A stretch of DNA of 64,000 nucleotides from Erinaceus europaeus (GCF_950295315.1 NC_080166.1:99267141-99331140), one strand, 5' to 3'; counted from the stretch's first letter, positions 22,920 to 33,900 are shown. A program made the numbers and translations. Notes: generated by a model from the sequence alone, not told the origin.

Positions 22920-24562
22920 AAAACTCATATTTCTCCCAGTCCTGGAAACTCTAGGGTGGGGTCACTTTCCAGAATTCTTCTCTCAATTCATACCAATTGA
23001 TACTGTATCTGCTGATCTCCACCTAATCAAGGCAACCAGTGCCACCTCAGCATGTTTTCATTTTGGAGACTGTGTCCAGAGATGTCAGGCCTAGAATGTC
23101 AGCTCTTCAGCTTCATTACTCTGGTGAGACCTTTCCTAGCTCATAGGACTCCTTGGTCCCATTTCAGGTGGTGCACTTCCTAACGAAGCCTCAAAACTTA
23201 CATGTACACCACAGCCCATGAGATAGGGCACATGTACACATGTATTTATAAGTTAGAGGAAAATATCTACTTTAAAGCAAAAGTGCACAATAGTTTGCAA
23301 TGAGTCAATACATGCAGCAATCAAGGAGATAGACCTAAAGCAGACACCATAAAGTACAAATTAAGTGGTTTATACTTAGACCAAGATACCCTTCTCACCT
23401 ACCACCTACTTCATTTCCCTCAATCATTCCAAGGCTAGCCTTGTCAGACAAAGTAAGGATTACAAAAGCTGGATAAGAGCAAGAGACCAGCATACTTTAA
23501 TGACGGCTCTTTGGTCACTACCAAGCCACTCCATCACTGGGGGGCCTCCTCAAGGAGTCCTGGGACTCCCACACAGACATGATGGGCCTAGATCTCTAAC
23601 AGATCCCTCTTGCCACTGTCACTGATCATCTCCATCAGGAACAACATAATGGACCCCTTTGGGAGCCCCTATCGGACCTTGCCCTCAATGTGGATCAACA
23701 ATGGTAGGGAATGTTTCATTCTTCGAAGGGAGGTTGGATAACATACTCTACCATTCAAGGAAGATGAGGAGTCCTGAAGTTAGTGCAGCCTAGAATGTTC
23801 TTAGCCATGACTACAGAATGCGAGCTCAGACCTACAGGGATACAGAGGTTACATAGGCTCCTGCGACAAAGATGGACCCCAGATCAAATCGATGAGGTTT
23901 ACAGTTAACAATGTTTATATACTTTCCCCATATTTGGGAGATACTCTCTTCCCTGATTCAGATTTCAAGTCCTTTTTCAAACTCTGACACCATCTCCCCC
24001 AGACAATACCTTTGGTCCACCTGCATATTAGCTGTCAGGTTCAGGCAAAAACTAGTAAAGTCATGGGCTCCTTGGAATATACCTAAAATAGACTTCCTAA
24101 CATTTTCCAAAATGGAGATTCCAAATCTCATCTTCTATATTCTTGCCTTTAGGTTGCTGATTATTAAACAGTTTGTTCTGCTCTGTATTTTAATACTTTT
24201 TCAACCACCAAGTTCCAGATGATATCATGATATCAACATGACTTCCCTGGGAAGACAACCTCACCAGTATATCCTGGAGCCCCACCTCCCCAGGGCCCTG
24301 CCCCACTAGGGAAAGACAGAATTAGGTTGGGGATATGGATGGACCTGCCAACACCATATCCAGTAAAGAAGCAATTACAGAAGCCAGACCTTCCACCTTC
24401 TGCACCCCATAATGAGCCTGAGTCCATGTTCCCAGAAGGACAAAGAATATGAAAATTTTGAAGGGAGGGGATGGGATATGAAACTCTGGTGGTGGGAACT
24501 GTGTGGAATTGTACCCCTCTTACCTCTGGTATTGTCAATATTTCCATCTTATAAATAATTTT
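22920..24562 (+). mobile_element. L1 3'-UTR copy, plus strand, nearly full UTR
   Basis: Contains the ordered UTR landmarks TTTCTCCCAGTCCTGG, GACTGTGTCCAGAGATGTC, GATGGGCCTAGATCTC, CCCCATATTTGGGAG and ACAGAAGCCAGACCTTCC, then an A/T-rich end. No ORF2 is present, so reverse transcription stopped inside the UTR. Confidence 0.92.
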
Positions 24563-24574
24563 AATTTAAAAAAA

Positions 24575-25285
24575 CTTTCTCTTTTAAGCAATTACAGAAG
24601 CCAGAAGTCCTACCTTCTGCACCCCATAAGGAATTTTAGCCCATACCCCTAGAGGGGGAGAAATGTTAGGAGAAGATGACCAGAGGTCTCTGAACTTCAA
24701 TTCCATCAAGACCCAGAGAAAGAAGAGGGAAAAAACAAATGGCATTTGGAAGCAACAATAGGTACAAGTATGCTTTAGAAAGGAAAAGAAGGGGTCAGGT
24801 AGTAGCACTGCTGGTTAAGTGCATGTGGCAAGAAGTGCAGAGACTGATGTAAGGATCCCAGTTTGAGTCATCAGCTCCCTACCTGCAGGGTAGTCACTTC
24901 ACAAGTGGTGAAGCAGGTCTTCAAGTGTCTTTCTCTCCCCCTCTGTCTTCCCCTCCTCTTTCCATTTCTCTCTGTCTTGTCCAACAATGACATCAACAAC
25001 AACAACAATAATAACTATAACAACAATGAAAAGGGCAACAAAATGGAAAATAAATAATAAAAAAAGAAAGGAAAGTAGGCAGGACCATAGAAAAATGGGT
25101 AAATATATATAAATATAATTACATAATTAACAGTCAACACATAACTTGACCATGGGAGAGTTAGTGCAGTTTCCAATGGAGAGGATGGGACACGGAACTC
25201 TGGTGGTGGGAACAGTGTGAAATCATACCTGTGATTTCATAATTCTTTAAATCAATATTAAATTGCTAATAAATTTTTATTTTAA
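24575..25285 (+). mobile_element. Variant (older) L1 3'-UTR copy, split by SINE
   Basis: Starts AGCAATTACAGAAGCCAGAAG and carries the CCAGAGGTCTCTGAACTTC / CATCAAGACCCAGAGAAAG segment that is also seen at 46800-47160 and 59690-60150. It continues after the SINE with GGACACGGAACTCTGGTGG and ends in AATAAATTTTTATTTTAA. Confidence 0.85.
24792..25065 (+). mobile_element. Type A SINE
   Basis: GGGGTCAGGTAGTAGCACTGC head, ACCTGCAGGGTAGTCACTTC, CT-rich block and ACAACAACAATAATAAC tail. Confidence 0.9.
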
Positions 25286-25487
25286 TATCTTTATTTACTT
25301 ATTGTGTAGAAATAGCTAGAAATTCAGAGGAAGGAGGATAAAGAGAGGGAGAGAAATAAAGAGATAGCTGCAGCATTGCTTCACCATTTGTGAAGCTTCC
25401 CCCTTGAATGTGGGGACTGGGGCTTGAACCTGGGTCTTTGTGCATTCTATCATGTGCACTCAACCAGGTGCACCACCACCCAGCCCC
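25286..25487 (-). mobile_element. tRNA-derived SINE, type B
   Basis: The reverse complement reads GGGGCTGGGTGGTGGTGCACC, CCCAGGTTCAAGCCCC and CACAAATGGTGAAGCAATGC, with an AATAAGTAAATAAAG tail. Confidence 0.9.
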
Positions 25488-25819
25488 TTAAGTCACTAAC
25501 AAAATTAAAAAAATAAATGAAAATTATCTTTTAATGAAAGTTTAAAAGCTCTTACGATAGAAGATGTACATAATTTTGAGACATAGATGCAAATAATACC
25601 AAATTTCAGGACTTTCTTTCTAGAAACTAAAACATGCAAATTCAAGTGAAGAATAAAGGATTTGACCAGTCACACTATGAAAAAAACCAATGATCTACAC
25701 CCAAAGCTCCTAAATCATAGCAGATTTAAATAGCTTAATAAAAAGATATTTCTATGAACATTTAACATCCAAGTGCTTGCAGTCAGAAATTTTAACATAA
25801 AGATTTCAAAATGCAAAGT

Positions 25820-26345
25820 GATGCCTGACAACTAAAGTAAAAGAAATGACTGAACTTGCAAGTTACCAGCAGTCGGGCCTTCTTTGCCGGGGCACTCAAG
25901 GTGACTGGACACCGAGATGGAGGGCGGTGCTTGGTGCTTGGAGGCTGCTGGCACAGATTCCAAAGAGAGAGATGTTCAAGCAGGGATGGCTGCTCTTCCG
26001 GGGGCTTGGACACACGTGAATTTAAACCTTGGTAATTAACCTTTCTCATGGTTAATTCTTATTCTTAGCCCCTTTTTCTCAGGCTTCTCGTGTCCTGAAT
26101 GAGGCTTCTCAGGACCCGCCTTGCTGCCCCAAGAAAAGGAACTGAATATGTGTAACTCAGCTAGCTGGTGAACTCTATAAGACTCTTCCATAGCCACAAC
26201 GAATTCCCTATATCTCTGCCGATAATAGCTTGTTTTGCCATGCCTAAAGCAATATATCCCGTCCAAATAAAGCTTTGATTGTTTAAACCTGCTCCCAGCC
26301 ATGCCACAGCCAAGTCCTTTAGGCACCATGCAGCCAACTCTTTAG
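25820..26345 (+). mobile_element. Candidate solo LTR
   Basis: A GC-richer block with several CpGs, unlike the AT-rich flanks. It contains AATAAAGCTTTGATTG near 26265-26280, a typical LTR polyadenylation signal, and ends near TTAGTTACAACA. A possible start is TGCCTGACAA near 25821. I could not establish a convincing target duplication, so the boundaries are guesses. It resembles no L1 or SINE in the window. Confidence 0.45.
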
Positions 26346-26349
26346 TTAC

Positions 26350-26820
26350 AACAGTGTGGTATGAAACTATATGCCAGTAATGACAGAATGTTGCAAACCA
26401 CTAGTAAAAAAAATAATAAAAATAAAATACCCTTATATTTTAAAAAATAACTGCATTTTCACTACAATGTTTAGCTTTAAAACAAATTTAAGTGACAGAA
26501 AAATATAACGGGAACAGGGAAGAAATAAAATGGCTAGAAAATTGCTCATTTTAATAACATTTTCAAGTAGCCCTTTGGAAATAAAAAATAAATTTGTGAA
26601 TGCATGCATCAATCAAAAGGCAAGCTTTTAAAAGGGCTTCCTTCCCTCTCTTATTAAAGGACTGATTCCATTCTTTAATGAAAAGGGTAATGCTAGGATT
26701 AACTTTCCTCTTCTCAGGTTTTAGTGATTCTTTAAAGCCTAGATAAATTGAACAGAAAAGTAAAATGAAAAGCTATCTTCAGAGAAAGTTAAAATTAAAG
26801 TTCCCTTATGGGTAGGGGAA
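26350..26820. other. Intronic sequence, no feature recognised
   Basis: AT-rich. Nothing identified. Confidence 0.45.
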
Positions 26821-26821
26821 G

Positions 26822-27036
26822 GACTGGGGTCTGGGCAGTAGCACAAATGTTAGAAAATGTGCAAGGACTGAGGTTCAAGCCGTTGACCCCCAGCTGCAGG
26901 AAGGAAGCTTTATGAGTGGTGAAGCAGTGCTTCAATTGTCCTACTCTTTTTCTCTCCCTATCCCCGCCCCCTTCCTTTCAATTTCTTTCTGTCTCTATAA
27001 CAATCAGTAAAATACAAAAAATAAAATAATAAATTT
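26822..27036 (+). mobile_element. Type B SINE
   Basis: GGGGTCTGGGCAGTAGCACAA head, GGTTCAAGCCGTTG B-box, CTTTCAATTTCTTTCTGTC block and an AAAATAAAATAATAAA tail. Confidence 0.85.
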
Positions 27037-27244
27037 CCCTTGACATTGATAATGTTATTTAAACATGGATTTTTTTTTTCTCCAAGTCCTCAGGAAATTC
27101 TTCAATGGAAAAGAAACATGGATAATATCAGGAACAACATAATGGACCCCTTTGGTGGACATCATAGGACCTTGCCCTCAATGTGGATCAACAATGGTAG
27201 AGAATGTTCATCCTCCAAAGAGGGGATGGATAACATACTCTATC

Positions 27245-27322
27245 TACCACTTGAAATCGGTAAAAGGCGAAAGATTTATGCGATCTGAAGAGAAACCAGA
27301 GTATTACCACTTGAAATCGGTA
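27245..27322 (+). repeat. 18-bp direct repeat, 60-bp period, inside L1 UTR
   Basis: taccacttgaaatcggta occurs at 27245-27262 and 27305-27322. The 42 bases between them have no counterpart in other UTR copies in this window. Confidence 0.85.
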
Positions 27323-27677
27323 CAACTCAGAATGTTCCTACTGATGACCACAGAATGCAAGTTCGGACCTGCAGGGATATAGAGGTTACATATGCTGAAT
27401 ATGGGCTCCAGATCAAATCGATGTGGTTTATAGTCAAGAATATTTATAGGGAGTTGGGCAGTAGCCAATGGGTTAAGTACACATGGCACAAAGCACAAGG
27501 ACCTTCATAAGGATCCCAGTTCCAGCCCCTGGCTTCTCACCTGCAAGGGAGTCGCTTCACAAGCGATGAAGCAGGTCTGCAGGTGTCTATCTTTCTCTCC
27601 CCCCTCTGTCTTCCCCTCCTCTCTCCATTTCTCTCTGTTCTATCCAACAATGACGACAATAAGAAGAATGACATCAC

Positions 27678-28781
27678 CCCCACACCTATGGACAACTAAT
27701 CTTTGATAAGGGGGCCCAAAGGATTAAATGGAAAAAGGAGGCTCTCTTTAATAAATGGTGCTGGGAAAACTGGGTTGTAACATGCAGAAGAATGAAATCG
27801 AACGACTTTATCTCACCAGAAACAAAAATCAACTCCAAATGGATCAAAGACGTAGATGTCACACCAGAAACAATCAAATACTTAGAGGAAAACATTGGTA
27901 AAACAGTTTCCCACCTACACCTCAAGGACATCTTTGATGAATCAAACCCAATTGCAAGGAAGACTAAAGCAGAAACAAACCAATGGGACTACATCAAATT
28001 GAAAAGCTTCTGTACATCTGAAGAAACTATTAAAAAAAAAAAGAGACCCCTCACAGAATGGGAGAAGATCTTCACATGCCATTCATCAGACAAGAAACTA
28101 ATCACCAAAATATATAAAGAGCTCAGCAAACTTAGCACCAAAAAAGCAAATGACCCCATCCAAAAATGGAAAGAGGATATGAACAAAACATTCACCTCAG
28201 AGGAGTTCCAAAAGGCTAACAAACTTATGAAAAACTGCTCTAGGTCACTGATTGTCAGAGAAATGCAAATTAAGACAACACTAAGATACCACCTCACTCC
28301 TGTAAGAATGGCATACATCAAAAAGGACAGCAACAACAAATGCTGGAGAGGTTGTGGGGACAGAGGAACCCTTTTACATAGCTGGTGGGAATGTAAATTG
28401 GTCCAGCCTCTGTGGAGAGCAGTCTGGAAAACTCTCAGAAGGCTAGACATGGACCTTCCATATGATCCAGTAATTCCTCTCCTGGGGTTATACCCCAAGG
28501 ACTCCATAACACCCAACCAAAAAGAGGTGTGTACTCCTATGTTCATAGCAGCACAATTCATAATAGCTAAAACCTGGAAGCAACCCAGGTGCCCAACAAC
28601 AGATGAGTGGCTGAGAAAGCTGTGGTATATATACACAATGGAATACTATGCAGCTATCAAGAACAATGAACCCACCTTCTCTGACCCATCTTGGACAGAG
28701 CTAGAAGGAATTATGTTAAGTGAACTAAGTCAGAAAGATAAAGATGAGTATGGGATGATCCCACTCATCAACAGAAGTTGA
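27678..28781 (+). CDS. L1 ORF2 C-terminal fragment, open frame
   Basis: About 367 codons without a stop or frameshift. An internal ATG at 27792 is not a real start, because the frame is open back to the 5' truncation point at 27677. It covers the part after the RT domain: PETKINSKWIKDVDVTPETI, REMQIKTTLRYHLTPVRM, then the cysteine-rich CWRGCGDRGTLLHSWWEC (C-x3-C-x7-H-x4-C, encoded near 28341-28394), LPYDPVIPLLGLYP and TDEWLRKLWYIYTMEYYAAI. The stop follows INRS. Full ORF2p is about 1,270 residues, so this is roughly the last 30 percent. It lacks endonuclease and RT motifs and has no promoter of its own. The undamaged frame argues for a recent insertion. Confidence 0.92.
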   Translation, partial: PHTYGQLIFDKGAQRIKWKKEALFNKWCWENWVVTCRRMKSNDFISPETKINSKWIKDVDVTPETIKYLEENIGKTVSHLHLKDIFDESNPIARKTKAETNQWDYIKLKSFCTSEETIKKKKRPLTEWEKIFTCHSSDKKLITKIYKELSKLSTKKANDPIQKWKEDMNKTFTSEEFQKANKLMKNCSRSLIVREMQIKTTLRYHLTPVRMAYIKKDSNNKCWRGCGDRGTLLHSWWECKLVQPLWRAVWKTLRRLDMDLPYDPVIPLLGLYPKDSITPNQKEVCTPMFIAAQFIIAKTWKQPRCPTTDEWLRKLWYIYTMEYYAAIKNNEPTFSDPSWTELEGIMLSELSQKDKDEYGMIPLINRS

Positions 28782-29864
28782 GTAAGAAGATCTGAAAGGG
28801 AAACTAAAAGCAGGACCTGACCAAATTGTGAGTAGGGCACCAAAGTAAAAACCCTGTGGTGAGGGGTGGACATGCAGCTTCCTGGGACAGTGGGGGGTGG
28901 GCGTGGGTGGGAGGGATGGGTCACAGTCTTTTGGTGGTGGGAATGGTGTTTATGTACACTCCTAGTAAAATGTAGTCATATAAATCACTAGTTAATTAAT
29001 ACAAGAGGGGGAAAATTAATTGTATGTCTCAGTTTTTCAAAACACAAACTGAATCTTTTCAATATATAGGCTGTGTAATTGATATGCAGACTCTCTCAAA
29101 AGCCTAGACCAAGTAGATCAGAAGCAACCAATAGCACAGCTATATACAAGATACTGGGTACTGTACAGCAAACCCTAACAAAAGGACTTTTCAAAGTTAA
29201 CCCAATTAACAAATAATGTGATGATAACATTAACTATTGATTGTCTTTTTGAACCCTAAGACAGCAGGAACCTCACATCTCCACTATAGAGCCTCTACTT
29301 CCCCCAGTCCTGGAACCCTTGGATAGGGCCCACTTTCCCGTATGCCTCTCCCAATCCATATCAAATAATATTGCATCTGCCAATCACAACCTAACCAACA
29401 AAACGATTGCCACCTCAACATGCTTCACTTCAAACTGTGTCCAGAGACTTCACATGTGGAATGACAACCCTTCAGCTTCATTACTCCGGTGAGACCTTTC
29501 CTTTCATAGTATACCTTAATTCCATCTTAGGTGGTTCACTTTCTAACAAAGTCCCAAAACCTAGATATACACCAGTTTCTGTGATAGAGAGCATATGTTC
29601 ACACATATCCGTAAACTACTGCAAAATATATACCTGAAAGCAGAAGTGCACTAGAGTTTGCAATGAGTACCCCCCTAACATTTCCTCTCCACTATTCCAA
29701 GCTTTGGGTCCATGACTGCTCAACAATTTGTTTGGCTTCGTATGTTAACTCTCTTTTCAGTCACCAGGTTCCAGATGTCATCAGGATGCCGGCCAGGCTT
29801 CCCTAGACTGAAGACCCCACCAATGTGTCCTGGAGCTCAGCTTCCCCAGAGACACACCCTACTA
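28782..29864 (+). other. L1 3' UTR following ORF2
   Basis: Reads straight on from the ORF2 stop through TTATGTACACTCCTAGTAAAATG, the GAATCTTTTCAATATATAGG segment, ACTTCCCCCAGTCCTGG and CTCCGGTGAGACCTTTCC. The same ordered landmarks make up the UTR-only copies elsewhere in the window, which is how those are assigned to L1. Confidence 0.92.
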
Positions 29865-29870
29865 GGGAAA

Positions 29871-31705
29871 CTCAGTGGCCAGTCACCTAACTCAAGTTGG
29901 ACGTGCTAAGATCAACCCAGTCTGGAAAAGAGAAATTTCCCATGAGTGGTCATCCCACTTCCGGTTATCTTGTCCATCTCCAAAACTCTCTCCCTTTACA
30001 CTGTCTGAACTGGAAGACGCTTTGAAGAGGGTTAAACCGGGAACAGCTGCTGGCTATGATAACATCACCCCAGAACTCATTCTTAACCTGGGTCCCGCAG
30101 CAAAGAAGTGGCTCACTTCATTCCTGTCCCACATCTTGGAATCTGAGTCTATGCCCAAAGTTTGGCGTTGTGCGAAGATTATAGCAGTTTTGAAACCAAA
30201 GAAAGACCCAACAGTGGCCGCCAGCTATAGACCAATTTCTCTCCTCTCCATGTGTTACAAACTCCTTGAGAGGCTGTTTCTGTCACATATTTCTCATCTT
30301 TCAGAGAAATTCCTATCACCCACCCAAGCTGGTTTCCGCCCAGGAAGATCTACCTGCGAACAAGCTCTGGCCCTCTCAACTTACATTGAAAATAGATTCC
30401 AGAAGAATTTAAAGACGGGTGTTGTCTTTGTTGATCTCACAGCAGCCTATGACACGGTCTGGCACCGTGGTCTCCTAGTCAAGATCTCAAGATGCCTGCC
30501 TCCATGGGTGGCCAACACTATATCGTTTCTTCTCCAAAACAGAAGATTCCGGGTGCATCTGGGTGACAAGTGTAGCAGATGGAGACCTGTCTCAAGTGGC
30601 CTCCCCCAGGGCTCTGTTCTGGCTCCTACGCTATTTAATATTTACATCAATGACCTCCCAGAAACTTCTTCAAGGAAGTTCATCTACGCCGATGACATCT
30701 GCTGTGCAACTCAGGCATCCAAGTTCGACATCCTCGAGGAAACACTCACGAAAGACATGTCTCTGATATCTGATTACTGTAAAAAATAGCGACTAATCCC
30801 TAGCACTGCAAAAACGGTATCATCTGTTTTCCATCTACACCATGCCTCGGCCTCGCGTGAGCTTAATGTGCAGCTTGGCGATACGAGAATCCGGCATGAA
30901 GCCCAGCCAGTCTATTTTGGCGTTACTCTCGATCGTCATTTCACAAACATCTCATAAAAACTGCAGCAAAGGTGGGCACGAGGAATAACATCATTGCAAG
31001 ACTGGCCAGCTCCTCATGGGGCGCGAGTGCTTCCACACTACGATCATCATCTCTGGCATTATGCTATTCCACTGCAGAATACTGTACCCCAGTATGGTTC
31101 TGTAGCCCCCATGTCCACTTGGTCGATTACAAATTATATTCCTCCATGAGGATAATTTCTGGAACCATCCATACCACCCCGGTTCCATGGCTGCCAGTTC
31201 TTAGCAACATCGCCCCGCCAGATATTCGTCCGGATGCGGCATCATCTAAGTTCATTTCCCACATCTACGCCCAACCGGACCTGCCAATATACGCGGATAT
31301 CTTCGCCCACCCTGTCCAACGCTTGACGTCTCGTCACCCAATCTGGTCCCCTACGCCTACACGGAACTTCTCTGTTCCAGACTCTTGGAAACAGAGTTGG
31401 CAGTCAGCTGAGGTAAAGAACAAACACCTCATCACAGACCCCTGCAAGCGTCAACCCGGCTTTGACCTAGCACGTTATGATTGGGCCCTCCTCAATCGCT
31501 ATTGAACAGGCCATGGCTGGTGCGCCGCTATGTTCCATGCCAGAGACGACCCGAACTGCCCCTGCGGCTACAGACAGACTATGACCCACATAGTCAACGA
31601 CTGCCACCTCTCCAGATTCAAAGGAGGTCTCGAAACTTTACATCAGGCTCAACCCGACGCTGTTGACTGGCTACGGAAGAAGGGCAAACGCTAGTAGAAG
31701 AAGAA
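29871..31705 (+). mobile_element. Vingi-like non-LTR retrotransposon, innermost level of nest (copy 2)
   Basis: 1,835 bp with a (GAA)n tail, inserted in the L1 UTR. The target gggaaa is duplicated at 29865-29870 and 31706-31711, though the last G of the tail overlaps the site. The element is 5'-truncated: it has no apurinic endonuclease domain, and it starts just ahead of the RT fingers. The gene is broken by two stops and small deletions. Confidence 0.9.
29875..31694 (+). pseudogene. Vingi reverse transcriptase, two nonsense changes
   Basis: The first frame (29875-30786, 304 residues) shows RT blocks in order: KPGTAAGYDNITPEL (54-68), SYRPISLLSMCYKLLERL (117-134), QAGFRPGRST (151-160), motif A VFVDLTAAYDTVWH (184-197), motif B GLPQGSVLAPTLFNIYIND (242-260) and motif C FIYADDICC with the YADD centre (269-277). 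It ends at TAG (30787), where copy 1 has TGG (Trp). A second frame (30972-31502) ends at TGA where copy 1 has CGA (Arg), a CpG-type change. After that comes a cysteine/histidine knuckle, CPCGYRQTMTHIVNDC. Small deletions near 30935 and 31540 add to the damage. There is no RNase H. Any activity is lost. Confidence 0.88.
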
Positions 31706-32774
31706 GGGAAAGAGAGGCAGCCTGGGAGTATGGACCGACCAGTCAACGCCCATGTTCAGCGGGGAAGCAATTACAGAAGCCAGACCTTCTACCTTCTGCA
31801 ACCCTCAATGACCCTGGGTCCATGCTCCCAGAGGGATAGAGAATAGGAAAGCTATCAGGGGAGGGGGTGAAAAATGGAGATTGGGTGGTGGGAATTGTGT
31901 GGAATTGTACCCCTCCTACCCTATGATTTTGTTAATTAATCCTTTCTTAAATAAAAAATAAAATAAAATAAATAAAAAATAAAAAAGAATGACATCAATA
32001 ACAACAATAAAAAACAAGGGCAACAAAAAGGACAAATAAATAAAATATTAAAAAATTAAAAAAGAATATTTATACACTTTTCCCATATTTAGGAGCTACT
32101 CTCTTCCCTGATCTAGCTTTCTAGCCTTTTTTACAGCTATGACACCGTCTCCCCAGACAATTTCTTGGGTCCACCTGCTATCAGATGTCAAGCTCAGGCA
32201 AAAACTAATAAAGTCATGGGCCCTGTGGAATATACCTAAAATAGACCTACTAGCTATTTCCAAAACGGAGACCCCAGTTTTTCCTCTGCATTATTCCAGC
32301 CTTTAGGTTCATGAATAATCAACAATTTGTATGGCTTTATATGCTAACTCTTTTTCAGCCGCTAGGTTCTAGATGCTACCATGATGCCAACTGAACTTGC
32401 GTGGACAGACAACCCCACCAATGTGTCCTGGAGCTCCACTTCCCCAGATCCCTGCCCCACTATGGAAAGAGAGAAACAGGCTGGGAGTATGGATCAACCT
32501 ATCAATGGCCAGGTTCAGCAGGGAAGCAGTTACAGAAGCCAGACCTTCCACCTTCTGCACCTCCCACAGGGTTAAAGAATAGGAAAATTACCAGGGGGAG
32601 AGGATGAGATACAGAGCTCTGGTGGTGGGAATTGTACCACTCTTATCCTATGGTCTTATCAGTGTTTCCATTTTATAAATTAATTTTTTAAAAAGAAACA
32701 TGGATAATATGGAGAACCTTCAGTGTACTCAGTGCATTTATGTTACAGTGTTCTTTTTAAAGTAAATATTTTCT

Positions 32775-33385
32775 AAATTTTATTAGAGGTTTAACAATGA
32801 TTACAAGATTGTAAGATAATAGGGGTATAATTCCACAAAATTCCCTCCAACAGAGTTCCATATCCCATCCCCTCCATTGGAAGGTTCCCTATTCTTTATC
32901 CCTCTCTGGGAGTATGAACCAAATTTTTTTATGGGCTGCAGAAGATACTCTGGCTTCTGTAATTGCTTTTCCACTGAACATGGATGCTGGCAGGTCAATC
33001 TGTACCTTCTAGCCTATTTCTATCTTTCCCTACTGGGATAGAGCTTTGAGGAGGTGAGATACAAGACACATTAGTGAGGTTGTCGGCCCACCAAGATGAT
33101 GTCATGGTAGTGTCTGTGACTTGGTGGCTAGAAGGCAGGACAAAAAGTTTAATAAACAGGAACCTAAAGGTAAGAATAAAGCAGAAGAAACTAAGGATCT
33201 TCATGTGGGAAGGAGCTAAATCTACTTTAGGTTATTCCAAAGGGCCCATGATTTTAGTAATGTTTTCCTGAGCCCAATAGATAATATGCAGGTGGGCTAA
33301 AAGTATTATCTGGGATGATAGTGTTAGAGTTGAGAAGAGGACTGGAAAGCTGGATTGGGGAGGAGAGTAGCTCCCTGATATAAAG
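32775..33385 (-). mobile_element. Old L1 3'-UTR copy, minus strand
   Basis: Plus-strand landmarks are AATAGGGGTATAATTCCAC, GGCTTCTGTAATTGCTTTTCC and GAGGAGAGTAGCTCCCTG. These are reverse complements of the UTR end and middle. More diverged than the other copies. Confidence 0.82.
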
Positions 33386-33544
33386 AAAATGAACATTTTT
33401 TTCAGAAGAATGCTTTTCTTTCATGGCCTCTGTTATCACAACCCACTGCAATTTAACTCCGAACTTTAACCAACAGCTGCTTTCTAATGGTTTTTTGCCT
33501 AGAGACCTAAATGCTAAATATTGCCATATATGAAAGAAGGGTTG

Positions 33545-33900
33545 TCATTATATTTGACCCCTCTTTGTATTTTCAATTTTTTTCTTTTATAACATTGTTG
33601 GGGATTAATAGTTTATTTTACAGTACAGTTGTTGATCCAAGGGAACAATTTCTAATCTCTTCATGATTGCTGTCTGCAAAACACTCTCACTCCCAACTTA
33701 AGTCCTTTCCTACCGTCATGCACCAGATCCACAAAACCATCCCCCCAACCCTGCAACCTGTTCCTTGTCCTCCAGAGTTCTTTGCTCTGAACACCAGTTC
33801 AGGTGTTCTACTCCATTCTTCTGAATTTTCTCTGTGTCTTTGGCACTATCCTAGCTAAACACTCAAGTCCCTTGTGGACTTCAGTGTTCTCATTAAAAGT
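33545..33900. repeat. Unassigned interspersed repeat, low confidence
   Basis: A C-rich segment with ACATTGTTGGGGATTAATAG and TCCACAAAACCATCC looks repeat-derived and non-coding. I could not name the family. Confidence 0.3.

Larger units (their letters stand above)
27677..31984 (+). mobile_element. LINE-1, third level of the nest, young 5'-truncated copy
   Basis: 5'-truncated in ORF2. It has an uninterrupted ORF2 tail (27678-28781), then the 3' UTR with internal deletion(s) and a Vingi insertion, ending in an A/T-rich tail. A 13-bp target duplication, aagaatgacatca, lies at 27664-27676 and 31985-31997, inside the SINE. This copy ties the long UTR to L1 ORF2. Confidence 0.95.
27449..32061 (+). 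mobile_element. Type A SINE, second level of the nest (split)
   Basis: The first part, 27449-27676, has the GGGAGTTGGGCAGTAGCC head, CAGTTCCAGCCCCTGG and CT-rich block. The second part, 31998-32061, is the AACAACAATAAAAAACAAGG tail. A 13-bp target duplication, aagaatatttata, lies at 27436-27448 and 32062-32074. Confidence 0.95.
27129..32690 (+). mobile_element. Outermost L1 3'-UTR copy of a four-level nest
   Basis: The UTR starts with ATCAGGAACAACATAATGG-type sequence and breaks at 27448. It resumes at 32075 with CACTTTTCCCATATTTAGG and ends at 32690. A perfect 20-bp target duplication, aaaagaaacatggataatat, lies at 27109-27128 and 32691-32710. All inner material arrived later. Confidence 0.95.

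Noticed and set aside
26036..26329. 97-codon minus-strand frame
   Set aside because: Falls within the LTR-like block and has no recognisable domain. Probably a chance frame in CpG-bearing sequence.
27989..28636. 215-codon minus-strand frame opposite L1 ORF2
   Set aside because: Antisense shadow of the ORF2 C-terminal frame. The sense strand shows the true L1 motifs.
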